6,001 nucleotides of DNA from a candidate division Zixibacteria bacterium DG_27. Its GTDB lineage: Bacteria > Zixibacteria > MSB-5A5 > DG-27. Position 1 is the first letter of the stretch, and the number at the start of each line of letters is the position of its first letter. Location of the stretch: assembly GCA_001302725.1 (NCBI GenBank), contig LIZU01000124.1:1-6001 (forward strand). The letters are read 5' to 3'. Below, piece by piece: positions 1 to 6,001 of this stretch. A model generated the notes under the pieces. The model ran no database searches. It was not told the origin of the DNA and saw only the letters and a program-made list of their open reading frames with translations. The translations under genes were made by a program, and so were the position numbers.

Positions 1-2121
1 ACCTTTCAGGTCCAACAGAGCTTAACTGGCCAGTGCTTCAAGAGCGGCAAGGTCATCTCCTATGATAAGCTCAGTACCGAACAGAGACAAAGAGTACACA
101 AGCTTTTCTATCATAAGAGGTTAAAGGCTCTTACCTGCATTCCGGTAACGGCAAAAGACAAGAAGATGGGCGTCTTATCCTTGGTGAGTCGGAAGGAGGT
201 GAAATTGGACCCCATCTTGGAAAGGATGGCCTCTGCCATCGGGAATCAGGTGGGGATGGCAATCGAGAACGCCTCCGTTCATCAGGCTCTGAAGAGGGAG
301 CAGAAAGCCCTAGAGAAGGGAAATAGAGAGCTTCTGGAGAAGGGAAACCAACTGCGACAGTCCTACACAGAGCTCAGGCTCCTCAATGAAATCTCAGGCG
401 TTGTCAGTAGCTCTCTGAATCTGGATAAGGTCTTGAGGAGCATTATGCGGGAGACCTGCAAGGTCCTAGGTTTTGAGACGGCCGGGATCTTCTTCCATAA
501 CCCAGAGGAAGAGGTGTTGGAGTGTATATCAACGTATAACCTCAGGAAGGCAGGCATCTCGAGCTTCAAGGGAGTTCTCCTCCCCGTGGACGGAAGCTTG
601 GCCGGTTGGTGCTTCCAGCGAGGCTGCGTTATCGCCCATGACAAGCTAAGCCCCAAGGAGAGGAAAAGAGCTCACCACATACTAGATCGTTTGAAGGTGA
701 AGTCGTTTGTCCACATTCCGGTAGCTTCAACGGGGGAAAAGGTCGGAGTGTTGATTCTGACAAGCCGAGAGGACATCAGGTTGCCCCCCTCCCAGGAGAG
801 TTTGGCTTCTGCCATCGGCAATCAGGTGGGGGTGGCAATCGAAAATGCGCGCCTTCACCAGAGTACCAGCCAACAGGCTGAGAAACTCACGAATTGGAAC
901 AAGAGGCTTACCACCTTTCTCAGCGTAAGCCAGGCGGCCGTGGAATCCGTTGACCTCGACAGCTTCCTGGACGAAATCACAAAGCTGGTGGCGGAGAGCT
1001 TTGCAGCGGATCGTTGCTCCGTAGTCCTCGTTGACCAGAGCAGAGTTTTCGGAGTAGTGAGAGCTCTTCACCTCAAAGGAAGCAAGGGCCTTCCCCAGTT
1101 AGGCAGAAAAGTCAAGCTGGCAGATCACCCCCACCTATCGAGGGTGTGTCTAGAGGGGACAATCGAGATGTTCAATCTCCCAACTCTTAAAGGTGCCACC
1201 AAGGCCGAGCGTCAACAGATTGTGGACACTGGAATGAAATCATGCGTGGTAGTCCCTCTGAAACACGAAAAGTCGAACCTGGGAGGTCTGACCATCTGGC
1301 AAGCCAAACCAGACCGAGAATATACTCAGGAGGAGGTCAACTTTCTTGTGGCCATTGCTAACCAAGTGGCGACTGCGATCAAGAAGTATGAATTGGCCGC
1401 TGAAGTACAGCAGAAGAGAAAAAACCTCGAGCGGTTATCATCGGAGATGATCCAGCTTCAGGAGAAGGAGAGAAAAGCCATCGCTGGCGAACTTCACGAC
1501 AGCGTCGGGCAGTCGCTCACCGCCATGAGAATGAACCTCGACTTCGCCGAGAACTCCCTCCCCCCCGGGCGGAAAGAGCTGAAAAGCAGGATTCGCCAGA
1601 CCTCCAAGCTGGTGGCTGACACCATGGAGGAGATTCGCACAATCGGGCAGAAGCTTCGCCCGACGATGTTGGACGACTTGGGATTGATTCCCACTCTTCG
1701 CTCGTTCACCAAGGATTTCTCCCAACAACTCTCCATTCCGGTGCACTTCAGTTCTCGGGGCGACACTGAAAGATTGGGTCCGGATGTGAAGATCACAATT
1801 TACAGAATCATCCAGGAGGGACTCAACAACATCGCCAAGCATTCAAAGGCGACCCAAGCCGGGATAAGTCTGCAGGTTAAAGGGAGGGTCTGCTCTCTGG
1901 AAATCAAAGATGACGGAATCGGCATCGAAGCTGAGAAGGTTCTGAAGTCCACCGACGCCAGAAGAGGATTTGGAGTTTTCAACATAAGAGAGCGGGCCTC
2001 TCTTTTGGGAGGGAAGCTCGAAATACTATCCGATAAAGGAAAAGGTACAACCCTGTTAGTAACCATACCACTTCCAGAGGGGGAACCCGATGAGCAAAGT
2101 CAAAGTTCTATTAGTCGATGA
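1..2121 (+). CDS. Soluble multi-GAF sensor histidine kinase, NarX/DegS/LiaS-type (5'-partial)
   Basis: The reading frame is open from base 1, so the true start lies upstream; the ATG at 166 is internal to a GAF domain. 706 residues are visible (residue 1 = bases 1-3). The order is: end of GAF1 (about 1-95), a charged coiled-coil linker with LEKGN twice (104-108, 112-116), GAF2 (about 126-290), GAF3 (about 301-463), a short coil, the HisKA_3 dimerisation helix (about 485-555) and HATPase_c (about 595-693). The H-box reads ERKAIAGELHDSVGQ with phosphoacceptor His499 followed by Asp500. KLRPTMLDDLGL at 551-562 is typical of this kinase class. The ATP lid has N609/N610, the D-box DDGIG at 637-641 and a G-box starting GFG at 656. 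No transmembrane segment or HAMP domain is visible, so sensing is probably cytoplasmic through the GAF domains. It should autophosphorylate and pass phosphate to the regulator encoded immediately downstream. The signal is unknown, and more GAF or PAS domains may precede the window. Confidence 0.95.
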   Translation, partial: TFQVQQSLTGQCFKSGKVISYDKLSTEQRQRVHKLFYHKRLKALTCIPVTAKDKKMGVLSLVSRKEVKLDPILERMASAIGNQVGMAIENASVHQALKREQKALEKGNRELLEKGNQLRQSYTELRLLNEISGVVSSSLNLDKVLRSIMRETCKVLGFETAGIFFHNPEEEVLECISTYNLRKAGISSFKGVLLPVDGSLAGWCFQRGCVIAHDKLSPKERKRAHHILDRLKVKSFVHIPVASTGEKVGVLILTSREDIRLPPSQESLASAIGNQVGVAIENARLHQSTSQQAEKLTNWNKRLTTFLSVSQAAVESVDLDSFLDEITKLVAESFAADRCSVVLVDQSRVFGVVRALHLKGSKGLPQLGRKVKLADHPHLSRVCLEGTIEMFNLPTLKGATKAERQQIVDTGMKSCVVVPLKHEKSNLGGLTIWQAKPDREYTQEEVNFLVAIANQVATAIKKYELAAEVQQKRKNLERLSSEMIQLQEKERKAIAGELHDSVGQSLTAMRMNLDFAENSLPPGRKELKSRIRQTSKLVADTMEEIRTIGQKLRPTMLDDLGLIPTLRSFTKDFSQQLSIPVHFSSRGDTERLGPDVKITIYRIIQEGLNNIAKHSKATQAGISLQVKGRVCSLEIKDDGIGIEAEKVLKSTDARRGFGVFNIRERASLLGGKLEILSDKGKGTTLLVTIPLPEGEPDEQSQSSISR
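229..861 (+). repeat. Tandem GAF duplication inside the kinase gene
   Basis: Bases 229-285 and 805-861 encode nearly the same end-of-GAF helix (ASAIGNQVG-AIENA, then HQ). By hand count about 47 of 57 bases agree. The offset is 576 bases, or 192 codons. The same 192-residue offset aligns Cys12 with Cys204 and the motif YDKLS with HDKLS, so the whole GAF module is duplicated rather than one motif. GAF3 is clearly more diverged and is not in this register. This is an internal protein repeat, not a mobile DNA repeat. Confidence 0.8.
2076..2089 (+). promoter_or_regulatory. Ribosome binding site of the response regulator
   Basis: AGAGGGGG at 2076-2083 lies 6 bases before the ATG at 2090, inside the last codons of the kinase gene. 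It supports this start and implies that the regulator is translated from the kinase message, probably coupled to it through the 32-base overlap. Confidence 0.7.
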
Positions 2122-2806
2122 CCATGGGCTGGTGCGAGAAGGGATAAAGATGATTCTCGAAAAGGAGCGCCACTTCGAGGTCGTGGGGGAAGCCACCGAC
2201 GGCCGAAAGGCTCTGGCAGCATTGCAGAAGGTTACGGCCGACGTCATCCTGATGGACATCAGCATGCCGAACTTAAACGGCTTCGAGGCCATCTTTCAGA
2301 TAAAGAGGAGCTATCCCGATGCCAAGATTCTGGTCCTCACCGTCCACACCAATGAGGAGTACGTTTACAAGTCGCTCAAGGCTGGGGCCCTGGGTTACTT
2401 GGTGAAGGACAGTGCCGTCTCTGAACTGGTGGGTGCGGTCAGAGCCGTGGCGGAGGGCAAGCCCTATCTTTCCCCCTCAATCTCCAAGGCTGTAGTTGAC
2501 CGCCTCACTCATCCCGGGGAGATGGCAAAAGAGGATTCCCCTTTGGAGCGCCTCACTCCCAGGGAGAGAGAAATTCTACAGCTCATAGGAGAAGGGAAGA
2601 ATTACCAGCAAATCGCAGACATCCTGAATATCAGCTACAAAACCGTGGAAAATCACCGCGCCCACATTGTTGAGAAGCTGGGCGTGCGGGAGCGTGCTCA
2701 AATAGTGCGCTACGCAATAGATATGGGATTAGTCAGCGAGGATTCCATGGTGAATTTGGAGAAAACTAACAGCGAGAAAAATAAGGGAGGAAAAATCGAA
2801 AAATAG
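2090..2806 (+). CDS. NarL/LuxR-family response regulator
   Basis: A 238-residue DNA-binding response regulator, slightly longer than the usual 205-225 residues. The receiver domain occupies about 3-120, with acidic residues D10/D11, phosphoacceptor D56 in LMDISMP, T84 in LVLTVH and K106 in YLVKDS; all phosphorylation-site residues are present. A linker follows, then a LuxR-type helix-turn-helix at about 154-210 starting LTPREREILQLIGEGK, with recognition helix region ISYKTVENHRAHI. The last 18 residues or so are a Lys/Asn/Glu-rich tail not needed by the fold. The start is supported by a strong ribosome binding site and by the gene's overlap with the upstream kinase, its evident partner. It should be phosphorylated by that kinase and act as a dimeric transcription regulator. 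Its targets cannot be read from the window. Its stop codon lies within the hairpin that terminates the opposing transcript. Confidence 0.97.
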   Translation: MSKVKVLLVDDHGLVREGIKMILEKERHFEVVGEATDGRKALAALQKVTADVILMDISMPNLNGFEAIFQIKRSYPDAKILVLTVHTNEEYVYKSLKAGALGYLVKDSAVSELVGAVRAVAEGKPYLSPSISKAVVDRLTHPGEMAKEDSPLERLTPREREILQLIGEGKNYQQIADILNISYKTVENHRAHIVEKLGVRERAQIVRYAIDMGLVSEDSMVNLEKTNSEKNKGGKIEK

Positions 2807-2821
2807 GGGAAATCCCCTATT
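2791..2821 (-). terminator. Rho-independent terminator of the minus-strand operon
   Basis: A perfect 8-base-pair stem, AATAGGGG at 2802-2809 with CCCCTATT at 2814-2821, closes a 4-base loop. Read on the minus strand it is followed by a T-rich tail (TTTCGATTTTT, 2801-2791), the classic intrinsic terminator form. On the plus strand it is followed by TGCGCATTTA, so it should be weak in that direction. It lies about 190 bases past the stop of the PHP gene and includes the stop codon of the plus-strand regulator gene. Confidence 0.75.
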
Positions 2822-3011
2822 GCGCATTTACGTTGATATATTATCTATACAGTAGAAATTGAAGAGTTTGTTAAGGGTGATCCTTTTCACTCCGGGTAGT
2901 TCTAGCCCCCCTCTGCCCGAGTGAGGTTCACCCTTACTTTTTTGCCCCTTTTGCTTATCTGCAATGACGCTTTGCAGTCGGAGTTCTGTAAAACTGTTTG
3001 GACCCGTAGGG
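2807..3011. other. Convergent intergenic region (no gene seen)
   Basis: This 205-base gap separates the ends of the two convergent operons. It holds the arms of two opposite terminators and a small unassigned hairpin, CTGCAA 2959-2964 with TTGCAG 2972-2977. I see no credible small protein gene: the open frames crossing it run antisense to, or into, the PHP gene and show no family features. Confidence 0.7.
2872..2943 (+). terminator. Rho-independent terminator of the kinase-regulator operon
   Basis: The outer arms are TAAGGGTGA (2872-2880) and TCACCCTTA (2928-2936), 9 perfect pairs. The stem continues inward with CCT/AGG (2882-2884 with 2924-2926), then CACTC/GAGTG (2888-2892 with 2919-2923) and GGG/CCC (2894-2896 with 2916-2918), broken by small bulges. 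After the last outer base come C and a run of six T (2938-2943). Only the plus strand has the T run, so it should stop transcripts arriving from the response regulator gene. It is longer than most intrinsic terminators; a small RNA 3' end or a palindromic repeat element is an alternative. Confidence 0.7.
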
Positions 3012-3013
3012 TC
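3001..3013 (-). other. Small hairpin at the PHP gene stop codon
   Basis: GACCC (3001-3005) pairs with GGGTC (3009-3013) around a 3-base loop, overlapping the PHP stop codon at 3012-3014. On the minus strand it is followed by CAAACAGTTTTAC, a poor T tract. It may protect the 3' end or act as a weak terminator, but could be chance. Confidence 0.25.
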
Positions 3014-4052
3014 ACGACAATCTGAGATGATTTGTGAAGACCCAGCCTTTTCTACTGATGTAGGCCTCCAATCTGTAGTTGCCAGCCTCTTTCGGGGAGT
3101 ATTCAAAGGAGTTCCCAAAGGTCTCAAAGACCAGATTGCCTCCACAGACTAAACGCAAGTTAGCTCGTCTGGGGCTTTGGCAGACGATCTTACCTCCCTG
3201 GCCGAGAGACGCCACCTCTCCCGGCAAGCTGATTCTGCCTTTCACCTCGAACCCGAAGAAAAAGCCCCTTGCATCCCCCCAGCGGTAGTTGGAGATAAAG
3301 GCATTGCAGCTCTTGATGGCAGAATAAATCTGCTGCCGGGCCTTGGCCAAGTTCTTGGAGAGAGGATCTCTCAACAACAGATGGGTCCGAATGGCGCGAA
3401 ACTGCACCTTGTATGGGAATATGGTAAGTTTGAAGGGGCCCCATTTGAAGGGATAGCCGTGGACGTCAATGCCGCCCAAGCCCACGACGGGTCTCTTTTC
3501 GCTCAACTGGTCCCAAATCTTCAAGATACGAGCCGTGGGGGAGCGCAACATCCGACGGGGATGGATCGCCATTTTGAGGATATTGATGCGGGTCAATCCC
3601 TCCATCCACTCCGACATATGGTTCCAGATCTCAATTCCGTTGAATCCAAGAGCATCCCAGGCCGTCCAGGGATAGCAGGGGAATTTTCTCAGGAGCTGAC
3701 GAACCTCGTCGGGGTGGGCAATTATTCCCACACCGCCTCCTTTTTCCACCTCTTTGACATATTCCTGAGGGGAAAGCTCCGGGGAGAGAACTTCCTTCAG
3801 CCCGAAGGCCAGGTAATGATTGTGATGGTTGAGATCATGTATTTCGTATCCAATCAACACCAGAAGGTCACCATAAAAGCCCTCCTTCCCCTCCTCCAAT
3901 CCCTTCAGGGTCATGTGGTCTGAAACTAAGATGTAGTCCAGTCCCGCCTGAGAGGCTATGGGGAGGATCTCATCGATGCTTTTGGTCCCATCGGAATGGG
4001 TCGAATGAATATGGATTGCCCCCACATATTCATGCCAATCTGTCGCTGACAT
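3012..4052 (-). CDS. PHP-domain metal-dependent phosphoesterase (CehA/McbA-like)
   Basis: A 346-residue protein with an N-terminal PHP domain of about 260 residues. All expected metal ligands are visible: H14 and H16 in HIHSTHSDG, D21, H46 in VSDH, E70 in GYE, H79, H113 in IAHPDE, E141 in GIEIWN, and D196 and H198 in GGIDVHG. This predicts a tri- or dinuclear metal hydrolase acting on a phosphate ester or similar bond. The C-terminal 80 residues or so (about 265-346) look like a beta-sandwich and end with GNYRLEAYISRKGWVFTNHLRLS-like strands, often seen at the end of stand-alone PHP proteins of this kind. No DNA polymerase or histidinol-phosphatase context is present. There is no signal peptide, so it is probably cytoplasmic. 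The ATG at 4052 has AGGTG four bases upstream and overlaps the permease gene by 23 bases, implying translational coupling. The substrate is unknown. Confidence 0.92.
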   Translation of the reverse strand: MSATDWHEYVGAIHIHSTHSDGTKSIDEILPIASQAGLDYILVSDHMTLKGLEEGKEGFYGDLLVLIGYEIHDLNHHNHYLAFGLKEVLSPELSPQEYVKEVEKGGGVGIIAHPDEVRQLLRKFPCYPWTAWDALGFNGIEIWNHMSEWMEGLTRINILKMAIHPRRMLRSPTARILKIWDQLSEKRPVVGLGGIDVHGYPFKWGPFKLTIFPYKVQFRAIRTHLLLRDPLSKNLAKARQQIYSAIKSCNAFISNYRWGDARGFFFGFEVKGRISLPGEVASLGQGGKIVCQSPRRANLRLVCGGNLVFETFGNSFEYSPKEAGNYRLEAYISRKGWVFTNHLRLS

Positions 4053-5244
4053 CCGGCACCTTTCTCAGAATCAGATAGCCCAGAAGCATCATGGAGAGTA
4101 CCGAGGCCGCCGCCAGGCGATATTTCAGACTACCCAGGGGCTTGCCCAACTCGATCACCACCCCCCACAGAAGGGGACCGACCACCGCCGCCAGCCGTCC
4201 TGAGAGGGCATACAACCCGAAGAACTCCGCCATCACCTTTTCGTCTTTTACCAACCCGATAAGCACCGCCAAAGGCCCGACAATCCAGAACCCTCCCTTG
4301 GGCGACACTGTCGCCAGAAGGAGGGTTAGAAGCCACAGGAGAACAACCCCTAAAAGGACTCTCTTGGGGCCGAAACGGTTTACCCCTATCCCCCAGAAAT
4401 ATGCTCCCGCCACCGCGAAGGTGGTCGAGATCACGAAGAAGAGCAGCACCTCGTCTAACCCAAAAAGCAGCGATTTCTGTTGCGAGAAGCTGCCGACCTC
4501 CACCAGATACAAGGCCATAAAGCCGATGATGGTCTCCATGGCATCGACGATGAAGAAACGCCCCAGAAGGAATCTCCTGACACCGGGATAGGCTTGGGAG
4601 CGAGTCAATGCTACTTTTAACTTCCCCCAGGCCTCTTTGGTTTTCTGCCACAGATTCTCGATCGGTAGGCGGTGGGAATCGCGAACGAAAAAGAAAAACG
4701 GCAACGAAAACAGGAGGAATAGGGCCGCGGTGGGAAGAAAAGCATCCTGTCTCGAGAAGTTCTCCCCGGAGCCGACAAAGGGCTTAACCATCAACATCCC
4801 GGCGATGGATCCGAGATAGCCCAGAGAGACTCCAAGTCCGGAGATGCCCCCGAGATTCTTCCCCTTCGCGACCTCCGGAAGAAGGGCGTTGTAGAAGACT
4901 AAGGCGGCCTGATAGGCGTAGACCGCGAGGGCGAAAAAAAGAAGACCCAGGGTTAGATCGGGAGCGATTCCGAGCCCGGCCGTTGCCAGACAGCAGAGCA
5001 GGGTGAAGAGCGCCACCAGAGGCATCCTCAGACCAAAACGGTCAGCGATTGCTCCCCCCAGGGGCATCGTCATGGCGACGAGGAGCATCGCGGCGGCACG
5101 TGAGGCCCCCACCATCAGATCGGTCCCACCCATATCCTTTACCACCCAGAGGGCGAAATAGAGCGAGACCACATTCATGGAGAAGATGGTATTGGCGAAA
5201 TCGTAGAGCCCCCAGCTGAAAATTCTCAGCTTCCTTGAAGCCAT
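4030..5244 (-). CDS. Major facilitator permease, UMF1/Atg22-like
   Basis: A 404-residue integral membrane protein with about 11-12 hydrophobic segments (roughly 12-35, 44-66, 74-92, 97-118, 135-155, 168-187, 228-250, 262-287, 295-312, 318-332, 345-366, 376-393). The N-terminus SWGLYDFANTIFS, the stretch NALLPEVA followed by GISGLGVSLGYLGS (134-147), and AEFFGLYALSGR (339-350) are marks of the UMF1 branch (vacuole effluxer Atg22-like) of the major facilitator superfamily. GGAIADRFG at 63-71 is the usual loop 2-3 motif. Bacterial members are mostly functionally uncharacterised. From my memory of the family, a Gly-Gly...Gln...Ser-Arg-Ser segment normally precedes AEFFGLY; here GLVKDEKVMAEFFGLY runs straight through, so about 16 residues appear to be missing. 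The gene starts 3 bases after the DUF2279 stop codon and overlaps the PHP gene, so it is central to the operon. Its ribosome site is weak, and coupling is likely. Confidence 0.88.
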   Translation of the reverse strand: MASRKLRIFSWGLYDFANTIFSMNVVSLYFALWVVKDMGGTDLMVGASRAAAMLLVAMTMPLGGAIADRFGLRMPLVALFTLLCCLATAGLGIAPDLTLGLLFFALAVYAYQAALVFYNALLPEVAKGKNLGGISGLGVSLGYLGSIAGMLMVKPFVGSGENFSRQDAFLPTAALFLLFSLPFFFFVRDSHRLPIENLWQKTKEAWGKLKVALTRSQAYPGVRRFLLGRFFIVDAMETIIGFMALYLVEVGSFSQQKSLLFGLDEVLLFFVISTTFAVAGAYFWGIGVNRFGPKRVLLGVVLLWLLTLLLATVSPKGGFWIVGPLAVLIGLVKDEKVMAEFFGLYALSGRLAAVVGPLLWGVVIELGKPLGSLKYRLAAASVLSMMLLGYLILRKVPDVSDRLA

Positions 5245-5247
5245 CTG

Positions 5248-5724
5248 TCACCGAGAGGCTATAAGCAGACCGCAGCCCACTCCAACCGCGTCGAAAACGA
5301 GGTCTTTGTAGCTGAATCTATTGTCAGGCTGAAAAGCGTCCCGAATCTCCTTGGTCACCCCCAGAGAAGAAACCACACCGCCGGAGATTAGGAGCGATTT
5401 CTCCTCGGAATAATCGAGGTGGCGATGACAGAGAAGATAGCCGAAAGCCGACCAGAAACCGGAGAGGAGAAAGTGCCTGCATTTGTCCTTCCCCACCCAG
5501 AGGTCGGGCGATTTTTCTTCCTCCCTCTCAGTTTTCACCAGAGTGCTGAGATCTCGGTGGCGCTTCGCAGTCGAATCTTCAATGGCTCCTCTGAAGGTGT
5601 ATTCCCACGGGTCTGCGCCTTGAACGATCTTTTGCTGTAACGCTCGCTCAATCTCTAGGGGAGAGACGAAAAGCGACAGTCCCGCGATTGCGGCAACTAA
5701 CCCTATGGATCGGGGAGTCGTCAT
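5248..5724 (-). CDS. DUF2279/YfiM-like small membrane protein
   Basis: A 158-residue protein with a hydrophobic N-terminus (about 7-22), either a signal peptide or a membrane anchor. No lipobox cysteine follows it, unlike the E. coli YfiM lipoprotein. The middle part is charged and low in features (about 48-75). The family signature is in the C-terminal half: D80-K81 and H84 in DKCRHFLLSG, a hydrophobic glycine-rich stretch (112-122), K125-E126-x-x-D129, then FSYKDLVFDAVGVGCG (137-152). It is longer than the about 107 residues of YfiM because of the N-terminal extension. The C-terminal half contains one or two membrane-prone segments. The biochemical role of the family is unknown to me; a cell-envelope location is likely. 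It sits 23 bases after the HD hydrolase gene and 3 bases before the permease gene. The start at 5724 has only a weak ribosome site (TGAGA). Confidence 0.75.
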   Translation of the reverse strand: MTTPRSIGLVAAIAGLSLFVSPLEIERALQQKIVQGADPWEYTFRGAIEDSTAKRHRDLSTLVKTEREEEKSPDLWVGKDKCRHFLLSGFWSAFGYLLCHRHLDYSEEKSLLISGGVVSSLGVTKEIRDAFQPDNRFSYKDLVFDAVGVGCGLLIASR

Positions 5725-5747
5725 TTCTCAGAGGATAATGACAGCAT

Positions 5748-6001
5748 CTAAAGGCCCAGCTCCCCGGATATGCTCTGCATCGCCTCCAAAGCCATTGAGA
5801 GGAATTTCTCCAAGGAGAGATCGATCTTCTCGCAAGTCTGCATCTGTTCCCGGTTGGCTCCGGCGGCAAACCTTTTCTCCTTGAATCGGTTCAATAGGAA
5901 TTGGAGATCCAGACTTGCCAGCTTCTTGGTGGGGTGCATCAGAGCGCAGGCGACGATGAAGCCGGTGGTGGGATCGGTGGCGTATAGGGCCCAGTCCATT
6001 T
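5748..6001 (-). CDS. HD-superfamily hydrolase, COG2316-type (C-terminal part)
   Basis: The last 83 residues of a protein whose start lies beyond base 6001; the ATG at 5999 is probably internal, because the first residues seen already belong to the conserved core. Visible family marks are ATDPTTGFIVACAL, KKLASLDLQFLLNRFKEK, FAAGANREQ and a final LALEAMQ-like helix ending SISGELGL (here MALEAMQSISGELGL). These match the C-terminal half of predicted HD-superfamily hydrolases of about 180-190 residues. The metal-binding HD motif itself would be upstream and cannot be checked. These proteins are predicted metal-dependent phosphohydrolases, substrate not established. This is the first gene of the visible minus-strand cluster, so the operon promoter lies outside the window. 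Its stop codon is 23 bases from the next start. Confidence 0.88.
   Translation of the reverse strand, partial: MDWALYATDPTTGFIVACALMHPTKKLASLDLQFLLNRFKEKRFAAGANREQMQTCEKIDLSLEKFLSMALEAMQSISGELGL

Noticed and set aside
1560..1566. A run of seven C in the kinase gene, a possible phase-variation site
   Set aside because: The run is short, the frame is intact on both sides, and it encodes a Pro-Pro loop between helices. It is at most a sequencing-error hotspot.
2783..2790. AAGGGAGG, a strong Shine-Dalgarno-like string at the end of the regulator gene
   Set aside because: No ATG, GTG or TTG start codon lies at a workable distance on the plus strand. The Lys/Gly codons of the regulator tail explain it.
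2833..2851. TTGATA and TATACA as a possible promoter in the convergent gap
   Set aside because: The two boxes are only about 7 bases apart rather than 16-18, and no gene follows on the plus strand.
2856..2870. AAATTGAAGAGTTTG, which matches the 5' end of E. coli 16S rRNA as I remember it
   Set aside because: The match stops after 15 bases and nothing else of a 16S gene follows. Having noticed it after the fact, I treat it as chance.
2828..3145. A 105-residue minus-strand frame covering the convergent gap
   Set aside because: It overlaps the end of the PHP gene in another frame, crosses the plus-strand terminator palindrome and has no family resemblance.
2964..3152. A 62-residue plus-strand frame starting after the plus terminator
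   Set aside because: No ribosome binding site, mostly antisense to the PHP gene, and no recognisable features.
3177..3923. A 248-residue open frame on the plus strand opposite the PHP gene
   Set aside because: It is fully antisense to a gene with all catalytic residues intact, shows no recognisable domain, and is best explained as a shadow of PHP codon bias.

Overview
The window is ordinary-looking bacterial chromosome of moderate GC content, probably just above 50% by eye. It holds six protein genes in two convergent blocks that meet near base 2900, and almost every base is coding. The gene families do not fix a taxon. An HD-superfamily hydrolase of the COG2316 type, a DUF2279/YfiM-like small membrane protein and a soluble multi-GAF histidine kinase together suggest an environmental Gram-negative or candidate-phylum bacterium, but this is only an inference. 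No tRNA, rRNA, CRISPR array, insertion sequence or phage gene was seen.

Plus strand, 1-2806: a two-component signalling pair. The histidine kinase (1-2121, 5' end outside the window) has no membrane segment in the visible part. It carries at least three GAF domains, the first two being clear tandem copies, followed by a HisKA_3-type phosphoacceptor helix and a HATPase_c domain. The response regulator (2090-2806) is of the NarL/LuxR type and overlaps the kinase by 32 bases, so the two are translated from one message. The input signal is probably cytoplasmic, and the target genes are not identifiable here.

Junction, 2807-3011: no gene, but two well-formed transcription terminators pointing in opposite directions and crossed. 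The minus-strand terminator (2791-2821) includes the stop codon of the plus-strand regulator gene. The plus-strand terminator (2872-2943) lies beyond it. If both act as read, the two convergent transcripts overlap by roughly 140 bases at their 3' ends.

Minus strand, 6001 down to 3012: a tight four-gene cluster in transcription order. It runs from an HD hydrolase (C-terminal part only) to a DUF2279/YfiM-like membrane protein, a UMF1/Atg22-like major facilitator permease and a PHP-domain metal phosphoesterase. Gaps are 23 bases, 3 bases and a 23-base overlap, so one transcript is very likely. A transporter translationally linked to a trinuclear-metal phosphoesterase could mean that a phosphorylated or esterified compound is moved and then cleaved, but no substrate can be read from the sequence.

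Nothing here proves a new defence or mobile system. The points most worth checking are the crossed terminators, the UMF1 permease that seems to lack a conserved family segment, the conserved or accidental nature of the four-gene cluster, and the duplicated GAF modules with an aligned cysteine.
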